From assembly GCA_905178155.1 (NCBI GenBank), contig CAJINV010000015.1:1-64000 (forward strand): DNA of 64,000 nucleotides. Direction: 5' to 3'. Made by a program: the position numbers and the translations under genes. This stretch comes from Amoebophrya sp. A120. Lineage: Eukaryota > Sar > Dinophyceae > Syndiniales > Amoebophryaceae. Each line of letters opens with the position of its first letter. The stretch's first letter is position 1. The notes under the pieces are model-generated. The model had not been told where the DNA came from. It saw only the letters and a program-made list of their open reading frames with translations, and did not search any database. Positions 34,975 through 47,349 of this stretch are shown here, one piece after another.

Positions 34975-36688
34975 CTATTTGGCTGAAGTTTTTGCAACTG
35001 GAGTTTTCTTCTTTGTACTTGACGCTCCATTATTCGATGTCTGTTTCGCTTTTCTCGACGGTGGAGGTTTTACGGTGGTTTTAGCCTCCCTGCCTTTTGC
35101 ATTTTTACTCGTACTCGTGGTCTGCTGCTTGTTCAGAGTCTGTTCTTTGGCCGCGCGATTTGCTGCTTTACCTTTTTCTTTTTGTGCGGATGCGTTTTCG
35201 TCACTTGATTTTTGCCGAGCTATGCTGCTTTTGTCCAGCTTAGAATTCGCGGAGGTGGACGCTGCAGAAAACCCAAGCGCTTGCGTCACCTCGACTTGAA
35301 TGTCCGCTGGAAGAGAGGAAAATCCAGCGAGAATGGCATTGAGGTTGGCCGGCTCTTTCAGTTTGTTGTCCGCGACGTATTGTCGTAGAACCGGCGATAG
35401 CGCGCTGGCGCCCTGCATGCTCAGGAAAAATCGCGAACCATTTCCACCACACTCGGGCTTTTTCGGAATACCTGAGTGATGGTTGTCGTTGTTGAATAAT
35501 GTGGTCCAGCTGCAAGAATGCTATCTGCCGCGAACATTAGGCACGTGGCACCTGCAGCTTTTCGTTCATCACGCGCCTTACTTCGAATTCTCCGCTTTTG
35601 GCACATCATGCATATCGAAGATTCGCCGCATTTAAGACATGCCAACCCCAACAGCAACACGCGTGAAAAAGTGAGTACTGTATATGACAAAGCGAGGCTG
35701 TCCTTTCTGCAGTTTCTCCTTCGTTCGCTTGCAGGCTCCTGCGTTGCCTCGGTCTGCAATTTCAATCGACACGTCCTTCTCCACAAAGCAGTTGAGGTGT
35801 TTGGAAATCACGCAAGTTCTCCCCAACATAAAGGCTTCCATAGTCACCTTCCGGTCGCCAGTTTTTAGAGGTTCCAAGCAGTTTTGCTTTCCGAGGTGCA
35901 TGCCGTACCCCTCGCAAGACCTTGCTCCCCTGAACCTGATTTGATGTTGGGGCTTAGAAAGATAGAACTCCTATCAAAAGCAAGAAAATCACACGAGAAA
36001 CCGGAGTTGTAGTGATGGACATGACCCTTGTCGGAAATCAAAAACGGACCTTGATCGGTGCAGCGCCGAATCATTGTTCGCCCTGCATCTTCCTGGTGCT
36101 GCCAAGCAGTAATCTTCGCCGACATGCATACCGGACTTCTCGCAAGAGGTTGCCCCCCTGAACCTGATTTGATGTTGGTACTTAGAAAAATTTCCTATGT
36201 TGAAATGCATCAAATCACACCAGATACCACAGTGGTAGTGATAGACATGAACACCCTTTTCGAAAATCAAAAACGGACCTTGATGATTGCAGCGCCGAAT
36301 CCAGGTTCGCCCTTGATGTTACAACGCGTGTCGCTAAGCGAGACAAAGCTTTGTCCCCATAAACCTTGTCCAGCCCGCCGGAGGTTGTGGCGCTGATGTT
36401 GTATTTTCAGAACAACATTGATGCTCCGAAAAATCATTTTCAATTCCCCAACAACGAAACACGCCCAATGAATCAAATCAATCCAGAATAACATGCAAGA
36501 GCAACAACGAACCTGTAGAGCTGCAAGCCCGATGCTGAAGTCACTGGAGACATTGGTGCTGCTGACGCACAAAAATCCTTGTCTGACATCTGCTTCCGAC
36601 CGAGTTCCAGGGTCATGTCTTGGACACTGGGAGCCGATGCCATGCTGGCGTAATCTGGGGTGATGTCGCCCTCGCCGGCGGCTAGCAT
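34975..36688 (-). CDS. Cys-rich protein with duplicated exon module and basic C-terminus
   Basis: Exons: 36688-36513 (MLAAGEGDITPDYASMAS...), 36392-36279, 36163-36050, 35935 to about 35690, then a block ending near 35421, and 35418-34975. Exons 2 and 3 are each 114 nt and share the ending RANxDSALxxS; exons 3 and 4 share FRGAxSCExxGMHxG. GT-AG ends and phases agree for the first four. A later part has CLKCGESSICMMCQKRRIR, a possible zinc-binding CxxC-x5-CxxC cluster. The C-terminal 148 codons contain ALSPVLRQYVADNKLKEP and a Lys/Ala-rich tail ending PVAKTSAK. At about 35420 the frame changes by one base without an obvious intron: a sequencing error, a real frameshift or an undetected tiny intron. 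Function unknown. Confidence 0.5.
36050..36392 (-). repeat. Tandem exon-intron duplication, about 228-bp period
   Basis: Two adjacent units, each a 114-nt exon plus a 115-bp-class intron starting GTCCGTTTTTGAT and ending ATCAAATCAG, are recognisable here, and a partial unit continues to about 35935. Substitutions and a 3-nt indel separate them, so the duplication is not recent. Confidence 0.7.
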
Positions 36689-37987
36689 GTTTATGTGGTG
36701 CGCACTTTAATATTCTATCGCATGGCTGAGACGCTCAGTAATTGTTTTCCACTCTCTCTCTCTCTGTTTCTCTCATCTCTACCACCATAGTGTGGAAGAA
36801 TAGACGTACCTAATTGCATCACTTTCATTAAAATTTCGTGCGGGAAGAAGGAGCTTGCTCGAGAACGTGGAGAAAAATTGAAGGAGATTTTTCACTCTAT
36901 CTTTGAAATATATGACACGCGCAACACCCACGGATCGTCGAACATGGAAAAATGTACCGATGCGACGGTATTTAAGTTTCCCGCGAGAAAGGTACGCACG
37001 ACCCACCCGGCAATGAATAAAAACGAGGACTCTATTGATAGTTCAACGCCAACATCAATTCCAACATATGAATTTGAAATTCTTCTATGGTTGTCTTCGA
37101 TTCAAAAAGCCTTCGACAAGCAAAAACTTCTCGAGAAACCTAGCTCGCGCTAAACATTTCTTCGTCGTTCATTCTCGTACTCGATCTCATCTGTAATTGC
37201 AAAAATTGCAAGACAAAAACAATACGAAATTCTCTTCATGTTGGTGTTGTCTAGTAGAGTTACTGTGGCTGTTGATGTGTCTTCAGTTTATCTCGTTGTA
37301 TAGGAGACCCTAGACTCAGCCGCAAAGTAAAGAGCATTCTGCTCTTGGTAGAAATTGTAGTCGTAAAAACTGCTATATTCTCAAAATAAAATAACATCCT
37401 CAAAAGTCCGGGCGGTACTTCATACCTTTAATGAGTCATGACATCAAAAGTTTCGTTTCAGAAGAAGCAGAGTACTTTTTACATACGCTAGCTTATCAGT
37501 TTCAGATCAAATAGAGGCCAAAATAAGCTTCGAAGTTCAATCGGTCTTTACATTTTTCTTTTGTGGCTAGTCCTGCCACATAGAAAGTAGTCAGCATTAT
37601 GCGTGAGGCAGATCATCCTCACTGTTGAAATTCTAGGAACAAAGAAATAATTTGCTACCAGCGAAATACGAGTCAATCAGAGACTAGTTGCTGGTGAAGT
37701 AAAGCGATAAACACATGGTTTTCAGATAGCGAAAATAGTTAACAATAGAAGGATCAGATTCGGTTTAAGCAATCGATAATTTCAGAGAAAGTAGTCACAA
37801 AGAGATTTTGCGTGGCAATTGCATTCAAAACAAGAAGTGCTAGATGAAAAACAAAAGATCAGATAGAAAGTTCTTACGACTGCGATACTAAAGGCAGCTT
37901 CAATTTTCTGGGTTTCTTGAGACGTCAGCGTGTTCCTGAGTGTGCAGATTTAGACCAGGCACCGAGATGAAAGCTCCAAACAACCCT
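36689..37987. other. AT-rich intergenic spacer
   Basis: Contains a CT microsatellite near 36755-36775. The plus-strand ORF at 36878-37153 has no recognisable feature and I do not call it. Confidence 0.45.
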
Positions 37988-40900
37988 CTACTCCCCCATG
38001 TCCACATCGGGGTCGGCACCCGGTTGTTTCTCCCGCTTTTCATCTCTCCGGACCCCACCAGTCCGCGCCGCCTCGTCGCCTTCCCCACTGTCCTATGCAT
38101 TGCAAATATGTCTGGGTCTGGAACGTAGAGCTTTGTCATGCACGTTTTGCATGGGCCATGACATCTGTGATGTATGTTTAGCATCACAAATTTTCTTAAG
38201 GCATCTTTATGCCCATTCCGCATGACAAATGCCCCGTCCGCGTAAGTAGCAAAAAGTGGATTCCTTTTGCTGCTGATGCAACACAGATTTTTCTAGAATC
38301 CAAATGCAGCATGACAAGTTGCACTTTTCAAGACCTAGACGTATTTGCAGTGCATACGTCCTCGCTATCCGTACTCGATGAAAAAACCGCGCACTCTTCC
38401 ATGTTCCGCTGCTCGAGTCTCTGGAAGGTTTTGTAGTACTTCAACAGGTTCATGTATCGTGAGAAAAAACTGTTTCACTGTCAAAAACTTGTGATGCAGA
38501 AAGTGTATTGCAGAAGTGTCTGTGTTGCTACACATGCAAGACATTGGAATTCCAGACGTGTTTTTCCTGAGGAACCTCGCATGGCAAATTTTCTTCATCA
38601 TGTAGACACCAAACTTGTGATGCAAGACTTGCAAAGTGCTTACAGTGAGACACGTTTTTCGTACGATATCATGGATTTCAGCTTTGTAGGTGTGTTTCCC
38701 TGCTCTTCCGGCGCTCCTCCTTGTCCTTCACCCTGCGGCTGGAGCAAATTTTTTGTCACGTGTGACTTGTGTTCCTGCAACTTCAGCGAGTCGATGAAAA
38801 GTGAGTGGAAACCGCTGGGCATCCGGACGGGAATTTTGATGCGGGTGATCGGGTATCAAGTGTAAAAATGTCTGGGACTGGAAGATTGGAACTTGTGATG
38901 CTAACTTTGGACTCTAGAGAAATCTGTATTGCACGACCAGCAAGAGGAGTCTAGTTTGTGCTACGCAGGGAGTTCGTTTGTCATGCGGAGTAGGCATCAG
39001 GAAGCCAGCTCAAAATCTGTGATGCGCGGTCGTGCATTACAGACATCCTGGGTCACGCAAAACATGCATGACAAATCTCAGAATCTTCCAGACCCAGACA
39101 CTTTTACATTTGATATCGGGTCTTTGTAGGAATCGGGGTTTTTCGCAATGAACTCCCCCGACACGTTATCGTACGAAAAAAGTGTTTCACTGTAATGATC
39201 TTGCAAGTTTTGCATCACAGGTTTGTAGTTCTACATCACAGGGAAAATTTGCCATGCGAGACTCCTATGGGAAAACACAGCTAAAAATCCATTGTCTTGC
39301 ATGTGTAGCAAGAGAAACACTTTTCAGATGCATTTTCTGCATTACAAGTTTACAGTGAAACGGTTTTTTCTTTGCATACACGTCCCAAATCATGAACTCG
39401 TTCTCCTTTCCCTATCCACAGTAAATTTCCTGTACACGTACAAATGCTGTCTCTGCATGACAAAATTTGCCTTCAATCCTAGTCTAGCATGACAAGTTGT
39501 ACACTGCAACTTAGCAAAATTTGTCATGCATTTTGTACATGTACGGGAAATTTACATTGCATATTCCGTCCAACGAGTGCACGAATCCCATAACGTAGCC
39601 GTCGTCCTCTGCCTGAAAATCCGCTGGTGAAGAACCCTGAGGACCTGCAGCAACTGCACCTTTACCATCCCGAAACTTCGGCTCGAAGTACATCTCCCCG
39701 CACCGCTGGTTTGGCCAGTCCGGCAGTTTGTAAAACGCGACCGCGGTTTGTTCTTCCAGGTCGTATTTCACGAAACCTTCAAAATCAAACCCCGCGGCCG
39801 GTTTCTTCGCGCGTCGCGCCTTCGTGGCGGGCGAGTTGACCTGCTTCTCCGTCGCACCGGTGGCCCGGTCAGCCGCGGGAAAGGTGGTCGCGCCGTAGAA
39901 GTACCGGTTTTTCTTTCCGGTGAATCTTTCGTTGATGCGTGGGAACTCCACCCCCATCAAACCCGGGCGGATAATCTCGCCCAACGCGGCGGTTTGCTCT
40001 TCTTTGGTTGTCGCGGGGAAGGGAAAAGATCTCGCAAGGCCCGTTTCGCTGAAGTACAGTGGTAAAATCTCCATGCTGACGTTTTCCTCACCTTCTGCTT
40101 TGTCCAGATGAAATACGAATTTCGTCAACTGCGGCACAAACGGGGTCGGCTTGCCATTCGGCGGCTTGTCATCTTCTTGTGTAGTGGTCTTTGATGCGCC
40201 AGCACCGGCTCCTCCCTGCTCCTTGTCCTTCCCTTTCTTGCTCCCACCGAGCTCCAGGCCGAGGTCCAGATTGAAATTCTGGTGAAACGCGCACCCGTAG
40301 GCGACGATGACGGCTTTTCCGTCCGCATCCAGCTCTTCCCACGCGTTCACAAAGTGGAACACCTGGTGCGCGCCGGGGATCTTGAACCAGCGAATGTTCT
40401 CATTGTTCTTCCCTGCCGAGTCCGCGGATTTCGGTAAAACGCCGTAATACGCGTTGCAACCGTTGTCGAACTGGTAGGGCGACTTGCCCTCGGCACACTT
40501 CTGGCCGTCGAAGAACAGCGGGAGGTAGGGGAAAACGACAAAATTCTTCGTGATCAGCGAGTCGTGCATCATCACCGGCTTATTCACAACCGCTTCGTCC
40601 TCGCCGACGTCATATGCAGCGAAAAAACAAGTGTCGCACTCGTATTAATCGCAATCATGCATGACAAATCTTGTTTTCTTCCTGAATCAGCATGACAAAC
40701 TTGAGTTTTCTTCATGCAAAAATTTATCATGCGACTTATACCAGTACGATCATTTTGTAATGCATACATCCACGGTCTTGACAATTTTCCCGGTCTCGCC
40801 ACTGATCACGGAGTAGGACAGGTACGGTGGCGCGGTGATGTGGTAGGCGAAAACGTACATGTCATTGGTGTCCGGATCAATCTTCGGATGCGCGTGCATC

Positions 40901-43900
40901 GCGTGGTTGAGCTGGGAGGGCGGGTTCTGAATTTCCTCGTTCACTGAGGATTCAACACCTGCTGCATCACCACTCTTTCCTGCACTGTCACTGCTCGTCT
41001 TCACCATTTTCCTCCCCGTCGCAAAGTCGTGGAACCCGATGGAAAACAACTCTTTGGGCCGGACAGTGGTTGTCGTTTCGTTCGCATCAACCACCGGCCT
41101 CTGGAATTTCTCGTCCCGAGTCCTCTCCGGAAACGGGGCATCCACCGCGAGCGGAAACTCCGGAATCTCGTTGTCGGGAAGGAAAGTACGGTCGCCGAAT
41201 TGTCGCCCGGAGAGGCTTCTAATCTTCGTCTTTTCATCCAATAAGTCCTCACCGGTGTAAGAAGCGGCAACTGTCTTCGAGTCGGCTGAAAACTCTCTGC
41301 TCTTGGTCTCATTTTCTACCCCAAAATCACCCCTTTCCTCTTCCACCGGAGCGAGGAATCTAGTGCTTGATTTGGATTTGGAACTTGTCCGCGGAGTGTT
41401 GGGCGGTTCCGAAGAAGTCGCGGTCTTTTCTGCTTTTCCCTTGCTCGTCAGGGTTGTGTTGAAGATTTTCTGGTCGAAATCAGAGTTATCGTCCGCTTCA
41501 TTTCCACCACCCGCGTTGGTTTCTTGCTCTACTCTGGTATGAAATGTAAAAATGTCTGGGTCTGAAAGATTCTGAGATTTGTCATGCATGTTTTGCATTG
41601 GCCATGATGTCTGGGATGCACGCCCTAGCATCACAGATTTTTTGAGGGTTTCGCGATGCCTATTCTGCATGACAAATGCCCTCTCCGCGTACCAAAAATT
41701 GCATTCCCTTTGCTGCTCATGCAATACAGATTTTTTTGGAATCCAAATTCAGCATCACAAGTTGCATTCTTCCAGACCCAGACATTTTTACATTTGATAT
41801 CCGGTCTGCAACAGCAATTTCCGCAAATCCGCAATTTCCTGGTCGATCATGGTGTCGGCATGTTAGTCCCGTGGAAAATCGTCACCAAGACCCTATGGTG
41901 CCGCCGCATCACTGCCCCTTTTTCTCATTCTGATTGGAGCATGACAAAATGTATACGATGAGCACTTCTGCAGAGTGCTGCTCATGGGTGGACTGCGCAT
42001 GACAGCTCGCTCGGGGCATGCAATTTGGCATGACAAAGACAAGCACAGGGTGTGGACGTTTTCAAATAGGATAATCTTCGTCCTCCTCCTCGAAGATCTC
42101 GAATTCCACATCTGATTCGTATCCTGAAGAAGAGCAGTGGCATAGAGCATATTTTTGTCATGCAAGACCACTATCGCAGAAATGCATACTGCAGGGAAAT
42201 CCCATGACAACATTCGGCTTCGAAAGCTGCAAATAGAAACCGATATTCGTTTTACGTAAAAGCGATTTTGCATGACAAATAGCATGAATATGTTCCCGAT
42301 TGTGCTCTTCCACGATAACTCTTCCAGCCGGTCCAAAAACTCTTGGTCCACCGGAAGCCCCGCTGCTTCTGCTTGGTCGAGCAGGGAAGCCGTCGTGGCG
42401 ATCGAGGTTAAGGAGGAAGGATTGCGTTTCAGCGGTTCCAGTGTGTCCAGTGGCTGGTCCTGAGTTAGGATGGACTGCTGGGGGGTTTCTCTCTCCAAAG
42501 AACCATCGTCCGCCGATAGTTCATTTTTCCGGTCCTCCCGCTTTTCAGACTCGCTGTAAGCCACTTCGAAGGGCAAGTTCGTTTCGTACAGCGCGAAAAT
42601 TTTCCCCTTGTGGTACGCCATGGCGGTGTTCGCCGTGCCGGCACGCAGCGGGTCGGACTCCAAGACGCCAAGTAGGGATTTCAAGAGCATTTCGTGGAGC
42701 AACAGTCGCGCAACGCCGTATCAAAAGGAGAAATCTTCCCTCCCCATATCGAAAACGAAATTTGTGATGCTGTATCTGAGTACACAAATCCATTTGTAAT
42801 GCTAGAACGCAAAGAGCCGTAGTCGTGGCCTCGTCTGCAGGCAATTTGTCATGCTGTTTTGCACTTCCACCTGCCTCCTGTCATGCTGAAGCTGCAAGGC
42901 TTTGTTCCCACACAAACCAGCACTACAGTCCGCATCTTTTACCTTCTAGCATGACAAATCTGATTTGTGACCACAAATCTGCATTACAGATTTCCGTTCT
43001 GATATATAGAGGGGGGATTTTTTTTCTTGATACGCCAATCCCGCCCCGCATCTCCCCCAGGCGGAGATACAGCAGTTCCCCGTTGGTCAAAACCTCCGTT
43101 TTCAGCTTCGGCGTTTCCAAAAGGCGGTTCCCGTATAACACCACCTCGCCGTTGTCAATTTCCAAATAGTGCACCATTCCATCCCCGTCGAATAAGTGAT
43201 GCATCCGTGCGTCCGTGGAGCAAACGGCATTCGGCCCCACGCGGCAGTACAGCCCCTTCAGGTCCTTCGGAATGGTGCCCGTGATCTCGAATTGTCCGGT
43301 CCGCCCCATCACGGTGACCTCCTCGTCGACGGGCGCGAACCGCCCCTCCAAAAACGGGTTCGACCGCATGGGCCCGGCCTCTTTCAGCTGCTGCGATTTC
43401 AATTCGTTCTCCAGGGCCAAAAACGCGCGGCACAGGCTCCGGCTCAGGTTGTCGGAACCCAACAGGGTGGTCTCACTGTCTATCAAATGCAAACGTGTCT
43501 GGGTCTGGAAGGAAGCATGGTTGTCATGACAAACTTTGTCATGCCTGTCTGGCATGACTCTCAAATCTGTCATGCAGGTTACCCAAGAGCATCATTTTTC
43601 TGTCACGCAGAAACGCAGTGTATCATGCAATATAGGCAACACCTAGAAGCTCAGAAACTTGTCATGCTGAGCCAGCACTTGTGGCCTCCGCATGATACGC
43701 CACCCAGCATCACAGATTTCCAGACCCAGACACATTTGCATTTGATACTGTCGTCGTCACTGCAGTTGACCCCCGCTTCGGTTTTGATCTCGTCCAGCAA
43801 AGCCTTGGCGAGCAGGTCTTCCTCGCTGAGCTCCGGATTAGTCTTGCGCAGCGCCAGGATGAAGTTCTCCTTCTGCGATATCGGTCCCATCGTGGCATCT

Positions 43901-45648
43901 GGTCGCCTTTGCGACGATTCGAAACCGCTGTCTCCGAGTTTGCCGCCCTCGAGCGTTTCCCCGAAGGGACCGCGGGACGTGTCTTGGCCGAACAAATTCA
44001 CGTTTTCGAAGCTGGTGGAAAAATGCAAGGCGTTCAGGAGCATGTAGTAAGCCTGCAAGGTTTGAAACAGGCTGACCAGCTCGGGGTGGCTGCTGCCGGC
44101 GGTTTGCAGGGACACGATGGAGTGCGGATCCGCTTGGATCAGCAAGGACAGTAGTAGCGGGGGCAGAACCCGGGGTCGGGCGTCGAAGTTAAATTTTCGC
44201 TGCAACTGTTCCTCTTCTAATTTCATTCTCTCCTCTTCCGACAACAGCTCCTTCTCCCACTCCGCAAGCCCGCTCCGCCCGTTTTCCTCCCCCTCCGCAG
44301 GCACCGATGACAACCTGCCGAAAAAGCCATTTGGCCCGCCCTTCGTCAAATACCCCAGCGGACGGAGGACTTGCTTCAAGAAGAACCGCTTAAACGCGAC
44401 GTAGCCGAGCCGGGCTTCGTAGTAGTACTGATCCTTGGTCCCGAACATGGTCGCTTTCTCCGCGCGGCTCAATGTTACCAGCCGCTGAACGAACAGCAAG
44501 GTCCGCTTGACAGCGCTGCGCAGCCGCCGGCGCCAGTCGTTCAGTTTTCGCTGCTCTTCGGGGCTCATCAGCGGCCGCTGATATGATTCAGACGGTGAAG
44601 CTGATGGAGAGTTGTCAACATCATCCTGTCGTTGCTCTTCCCGCGACCCTTTGCGAAAGTTTTGCGCAGTAAGATCACCCATTCTAATTTCCGGGTCCGC
44701 GTCCGTTCCCGCGATAGATTCCTCCACCACTTCTGCCTGCAGCGCAGCGCCAGTGGATCGACGGGTCGTAGAAGTGCCTGCACCTCCTGCAGCCGTGCTG
44801 CTAGAAGCTGCTCCAGTGGTAGAAGACGACGCTCCGAAGGCTGCACTTGTAGTCTTCCCACTCCCAGCGAGCTTGTCAGCAGAGCCTCCGGAAGTTGTAG
44901 ATTTCTCGGCGCATTTCCGGATCACTGCTTTATTTGGCGAAAAGGTGGAAGAAGCCGGGTGCGTGCCAACATTGGATGTTGTTCCTCCCCCACGATGTTT
45001 GCTCCGCCGGTTCTGCGCGCTCATCACCCGGGCGCCGCCACCGGGGGTTGATCTGCGGCCGACTAAAGCCGCGACTGTGGACGTGGCGAGCAGCTTGTGG
45101 ACAAACATCGAGGGCGGCGTCGCGGTCTGCTTCTTGCTGCCTTGTTTCGCACCACCCGCAGTCGGGCTGTCTTTTGCCAGGAAATGCTTGTATCTCATAT
45201 TGGTCTTTTTATTTACGCCAGATGGAGGAGAAGGGTCCTCAAAATTTTCTGCAGAACCTGTTTGCAGAACCTCCTCGTCATCCCTCCCTTCCGCAGACCC
45301 GCCAGCCTGCTTCCGCAAGCTACCGCCTGCCAGGGTTTGGTTTGACCCGGCATTGTTACTGCGTGCTCTCGAGGAGGTGGTGGAAGAGGTTGTGCCGTGG
45401 CCGGGCCCCAGCGCAAAGGCTTCCAGTCCGCCGGGCAGGTGCGGATACGGCTGCTCCCGCAGGGTCGGAGAGGAAGGCGCGAAACGGTGCACCGGAGAGG
45501 ATCCTTGCACGGGCGAGAAGTTGCCGCTGCGTAGTTTTCGCCGGCCCAAAACTCTGATAGGAGAAAAGGTGCTGGCGTAGATGAAAATTACCCAGAGCGC
45601 CAAAGCGCCAGGGTATCGAGTGGTTTTAGTTCCGGTTGAAAGTTGCAT
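37988..45648 (-). CDS. Carotenoid oxygenase (CCD/RPE65 family) with long N-terminal extension
   Basis: Exons: 45648-43748, 43475-43033, 42713-42291, 42114-42074, about 41870-41800, 41532-40767, 40607-39564, 39407-39379, 39161-39116, 38848-38669, 38449-38357, 38088-37988. The exons before and after the one unresolved junction sum to exact codon multiples (2808 and 2259 nt). A hydrophobic segment (GALALWVIFIYASTF) near residue 12 suggests secretion or membrane targeting, followed by about 600 low-complexity residues. Family features in order: GTIPKDLKGLYCRVGPNA, HHLFDGDGMVH, GTANTAMAYHKGKIFALYE, HAHPKIDP, MMHDSLITKN, FHFVNAWEE, EFPRIN, CGEMYFEPK and RMPSGFHSLF. His in AHPK, MHD, FHF and GFH fit the four iron ligands. 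It probably cleaves carotenoids or related polyenes; substrate unknown. The tail is acidic. Confidence 0.88.
38094..38356. mobile_element. Introner, GTCTGGG family
   Basis: 263 bp, TATGCATTGCAAATATGTC...GTGCATA, flanks TGTCC/CGTCC. Removal gives ...STDSEDGGEGDEA in frame to the stop at 37988. Confidence 0.88.
38455..38668. mobile_element. Introner, GTTTxACTG family
   Basis: 214 bp, TATCGTGAGAAAAAACTG...CGTTTTTCGTACGATA, flanked by exact TCATG copies. Removal joins ...TKLKSM to NLLKYYKTF in frame. Confidence 0.92.
38854..39115. mobile_element. Introner, GTCTGGG family
   Basis: 262 bp flanked by exact TCGGG copies. Removal joins ...DSYKDP to ITRIKIPVRM in frame. Interior orientation is opposite to the neighbour at 38094. 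Confidence 0.92.
39167..39378. mobile_element. Introner, GTTTxACTG family
   Basis: 212 bp, TATCGTACGAAAAAAGTG...TTTTTTCTTTGCATA, flanked by exact CACGT copies. Removal joins ...MIWDV to SGEFIAKNP in frame. Confidence 0.92.
39413..39563. mobile_element. Short introner, separate family
   Basis: 151 bp, ends share GTAAATTTCC.GTACA.GTAC as inverted repeats, flanks TTCCC/TTCCG. Removal joins ...FVHSLDGK to ENEFMIWDV in frame. Confidence 0.87.
40613..40766. mobile_element. Introner, short family
   Basis: 154 bp, TATGCAGCGAAAAAAC...GTAATGCATA, flanks CGTCA/CATCC (3 of 5). Removal joins ...KIVKTVD to VGEDEAVVNK in frame, immediately before the MHD iron-ligand motif. Confidence 0.78.
41538..41799. 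mobile_element. Introner, GTCTGGG family
   Basis: 262 bp, TATGAAATGTAAAAATGTC...CATTTGATA, flanks TCTGG/TCCGG. Removal joins ...KLLLQTG to VEQETNAGG in frame. Confidence 0.88.
41865..42073. mobile_element. Probable introner, AACGTCCCCACC family, one end unresolved
   Basis: The 42073 end reads GTGTGGACGTTTTCAAATAGGATA-like in short form (GGACGTTTTC...GGATA), matching the family. The other end near 41865 is degraded and I could not place it exactly. Confidence 0.5.
42120..42290. mobile_element. Probable introner with degraded flanks
   Basis: 171 b, TATCCTGAAG... to ...GCATGAATA, with GCATGACAAA words inside. Flanks ATTCG/TGTTC match poorly, yet excision by the same rule joins ...STIGNT to DVEFEIFEEEDED in frame. 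Confidence 0.6.
42719..43032. mobile_element. Introner, GGGGGGATTT family
   Basis: 314 bp with TATCAAAAGGAGAAATC and nested TATC/GATA inside the ends; flanks CGCCG/CGCCA. Removal joins ...MRGGIG to VARLLLHEM in frame. The same family is at 60294-60615. Confidence 0.88.
43481..43747. mobile_element. Introner, GTCTGGG family
   Basis: 267 bp flanked by exact CTGTC copies. Removal joins ...NCSDDDS to ETTLLGSDNL in frame. Confidence 0.92.
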
Positions 45649-47349
45649 TTTGATTTTGATCGGCAATGGTCGCCACCGATCGCTGTGGTCTAGCTCCACT
45701 TAAGTAAGTCCGGCGTGGACTTTTAGCAATAAGAGTGCATGAAATAGTACTCGTTCTTGGCGTCGTCGAAAATTGCGACGCGATTCCTGTTCTTAACGTG
45801 TGTCGTAGTTTTGAAAATATCGAGATCCACACCCGACATAGACGTAGCGCAACGAACAAACTGTGTACAAAATGAAGTTGTATTTACATAAGGCTGTGTG
45901 GCAGGGCACGAACTCAGCAATGTACTTTCCTTTGTAGAAAAGTCAGAGATAATGCGTGGTGTCGCCGTTCCGAAATTGAGAGGGAGCACAACTAAACTCT
46001 TTTGATGAGTCAATAAATATTGCAAGCAGGAAGGAACGTGCAGGGAAAAGAACGAGCAAGGTGGAAGATATCTACCAGCAGTTACCTGTGGTCATTTTTC
46101 TGGTTTCGGTGCCAGAAGTGAGGAATAGGAAAAGGATATTTGTAGTTCTTTAGAAGAAGCTCCACAGCAATCGGATCAGAAAAGCGCGCATCAGTTCTTC
46201 TAAAAAAAAAAATGGGCAAAAAGAGCGCAAGACAGGTAGATGCGTAGCTCGAAAGATTCAAAAACTGGAAAGATGGCATTGCTCTGGTATTCGAAAAGGC
46301 ACGGCAAGCAAATTTTGATCTTGATCATCCTCGCTTCTGGTAGAAACATTTCATCTTGGATTTGCCGCGAGGTTTCAATGAACCGGAAAAACAGAACAGC
46401 AAAGTGTTGGACTTCTTACTGCTAGCTTGTGACTTTTCGTAAAAATGAGATGTCTCAACACATAGCTACTGCTCCACTCAGATGCTTTTCTTCCCGACTG
46501 CAAAAGATCCAGAAGAGTTACGGGCACTGTAGACGTCGGCGACAACATTGACATGATTCGGATTGTTCTGGTAGTACGAGCGACACTTTATTTCCTGCAC
46601 AACTGATGTATGATCGTCCGGCTTCTAGTTGTCCGATGCAGGAAGCGGAGCTTTTGTCTATCAATCGTTGAGGTACGTACTATTGGCGAGGCTGAAACAG
46701 CACCCAGTCATGCAAAACACTGATGAAAGAAGAGCGCCTTACATTTTTGGTGCATAGTCTACTTCTACTACTCAAGAGACAAAAAGATGTACTCACAAGT
46801 GGCTCATCTGAAAGACCGGACTTTGTTGCAAATACATTTGTGCTCTTTCAGTGGAAAAGAAGGTGGCAATCACACAACGGCTAGCTTATTGAAGGAACGA
46901 GTTACGTAATACGAGCGAGCATTTTTTCAACACCAAAAGCAGCTGTAGGGTTTTAGGATTTTATGGATGAGAGGATCAGCGTGGAGACTTCCGTCCTTCT
47001 TTTTTGCGTGGCACACAAAGCAACTACTGAAGTTACCACTTTGCACCGGAACGCGCACTGGATTCAACGTCTGTGTGCTGGATTTATCCTGAGACAAGAT
47101 CTGCCGATTGGGATTGCGTGTCGAGCTTTCATCAAATAATTTGTATGTTCTTTAGCGGACTCTGTGTGTTACGAAACAGCAGGAAAACATTTTGTGTATG
47201 CGTAGTATCTCACACGAAAACGAGAGGGCAAGAGCATAATCGTAGTCAATCGGAAGTGGGTGCGTCTGACGTCAATGTATTTGAAAGCTGAATGCTCCAA
47301 GGGCCGTTCCAGCCAGCTGCATCTAGCCGGTCTTTACCGGCGGGTGAGC
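45649..47349. other. Intergenic spacer
   Basis: About 1.7 kb with no exon-like blocks on either strand; only short overlapping ORFs. Confidence 0.45.
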
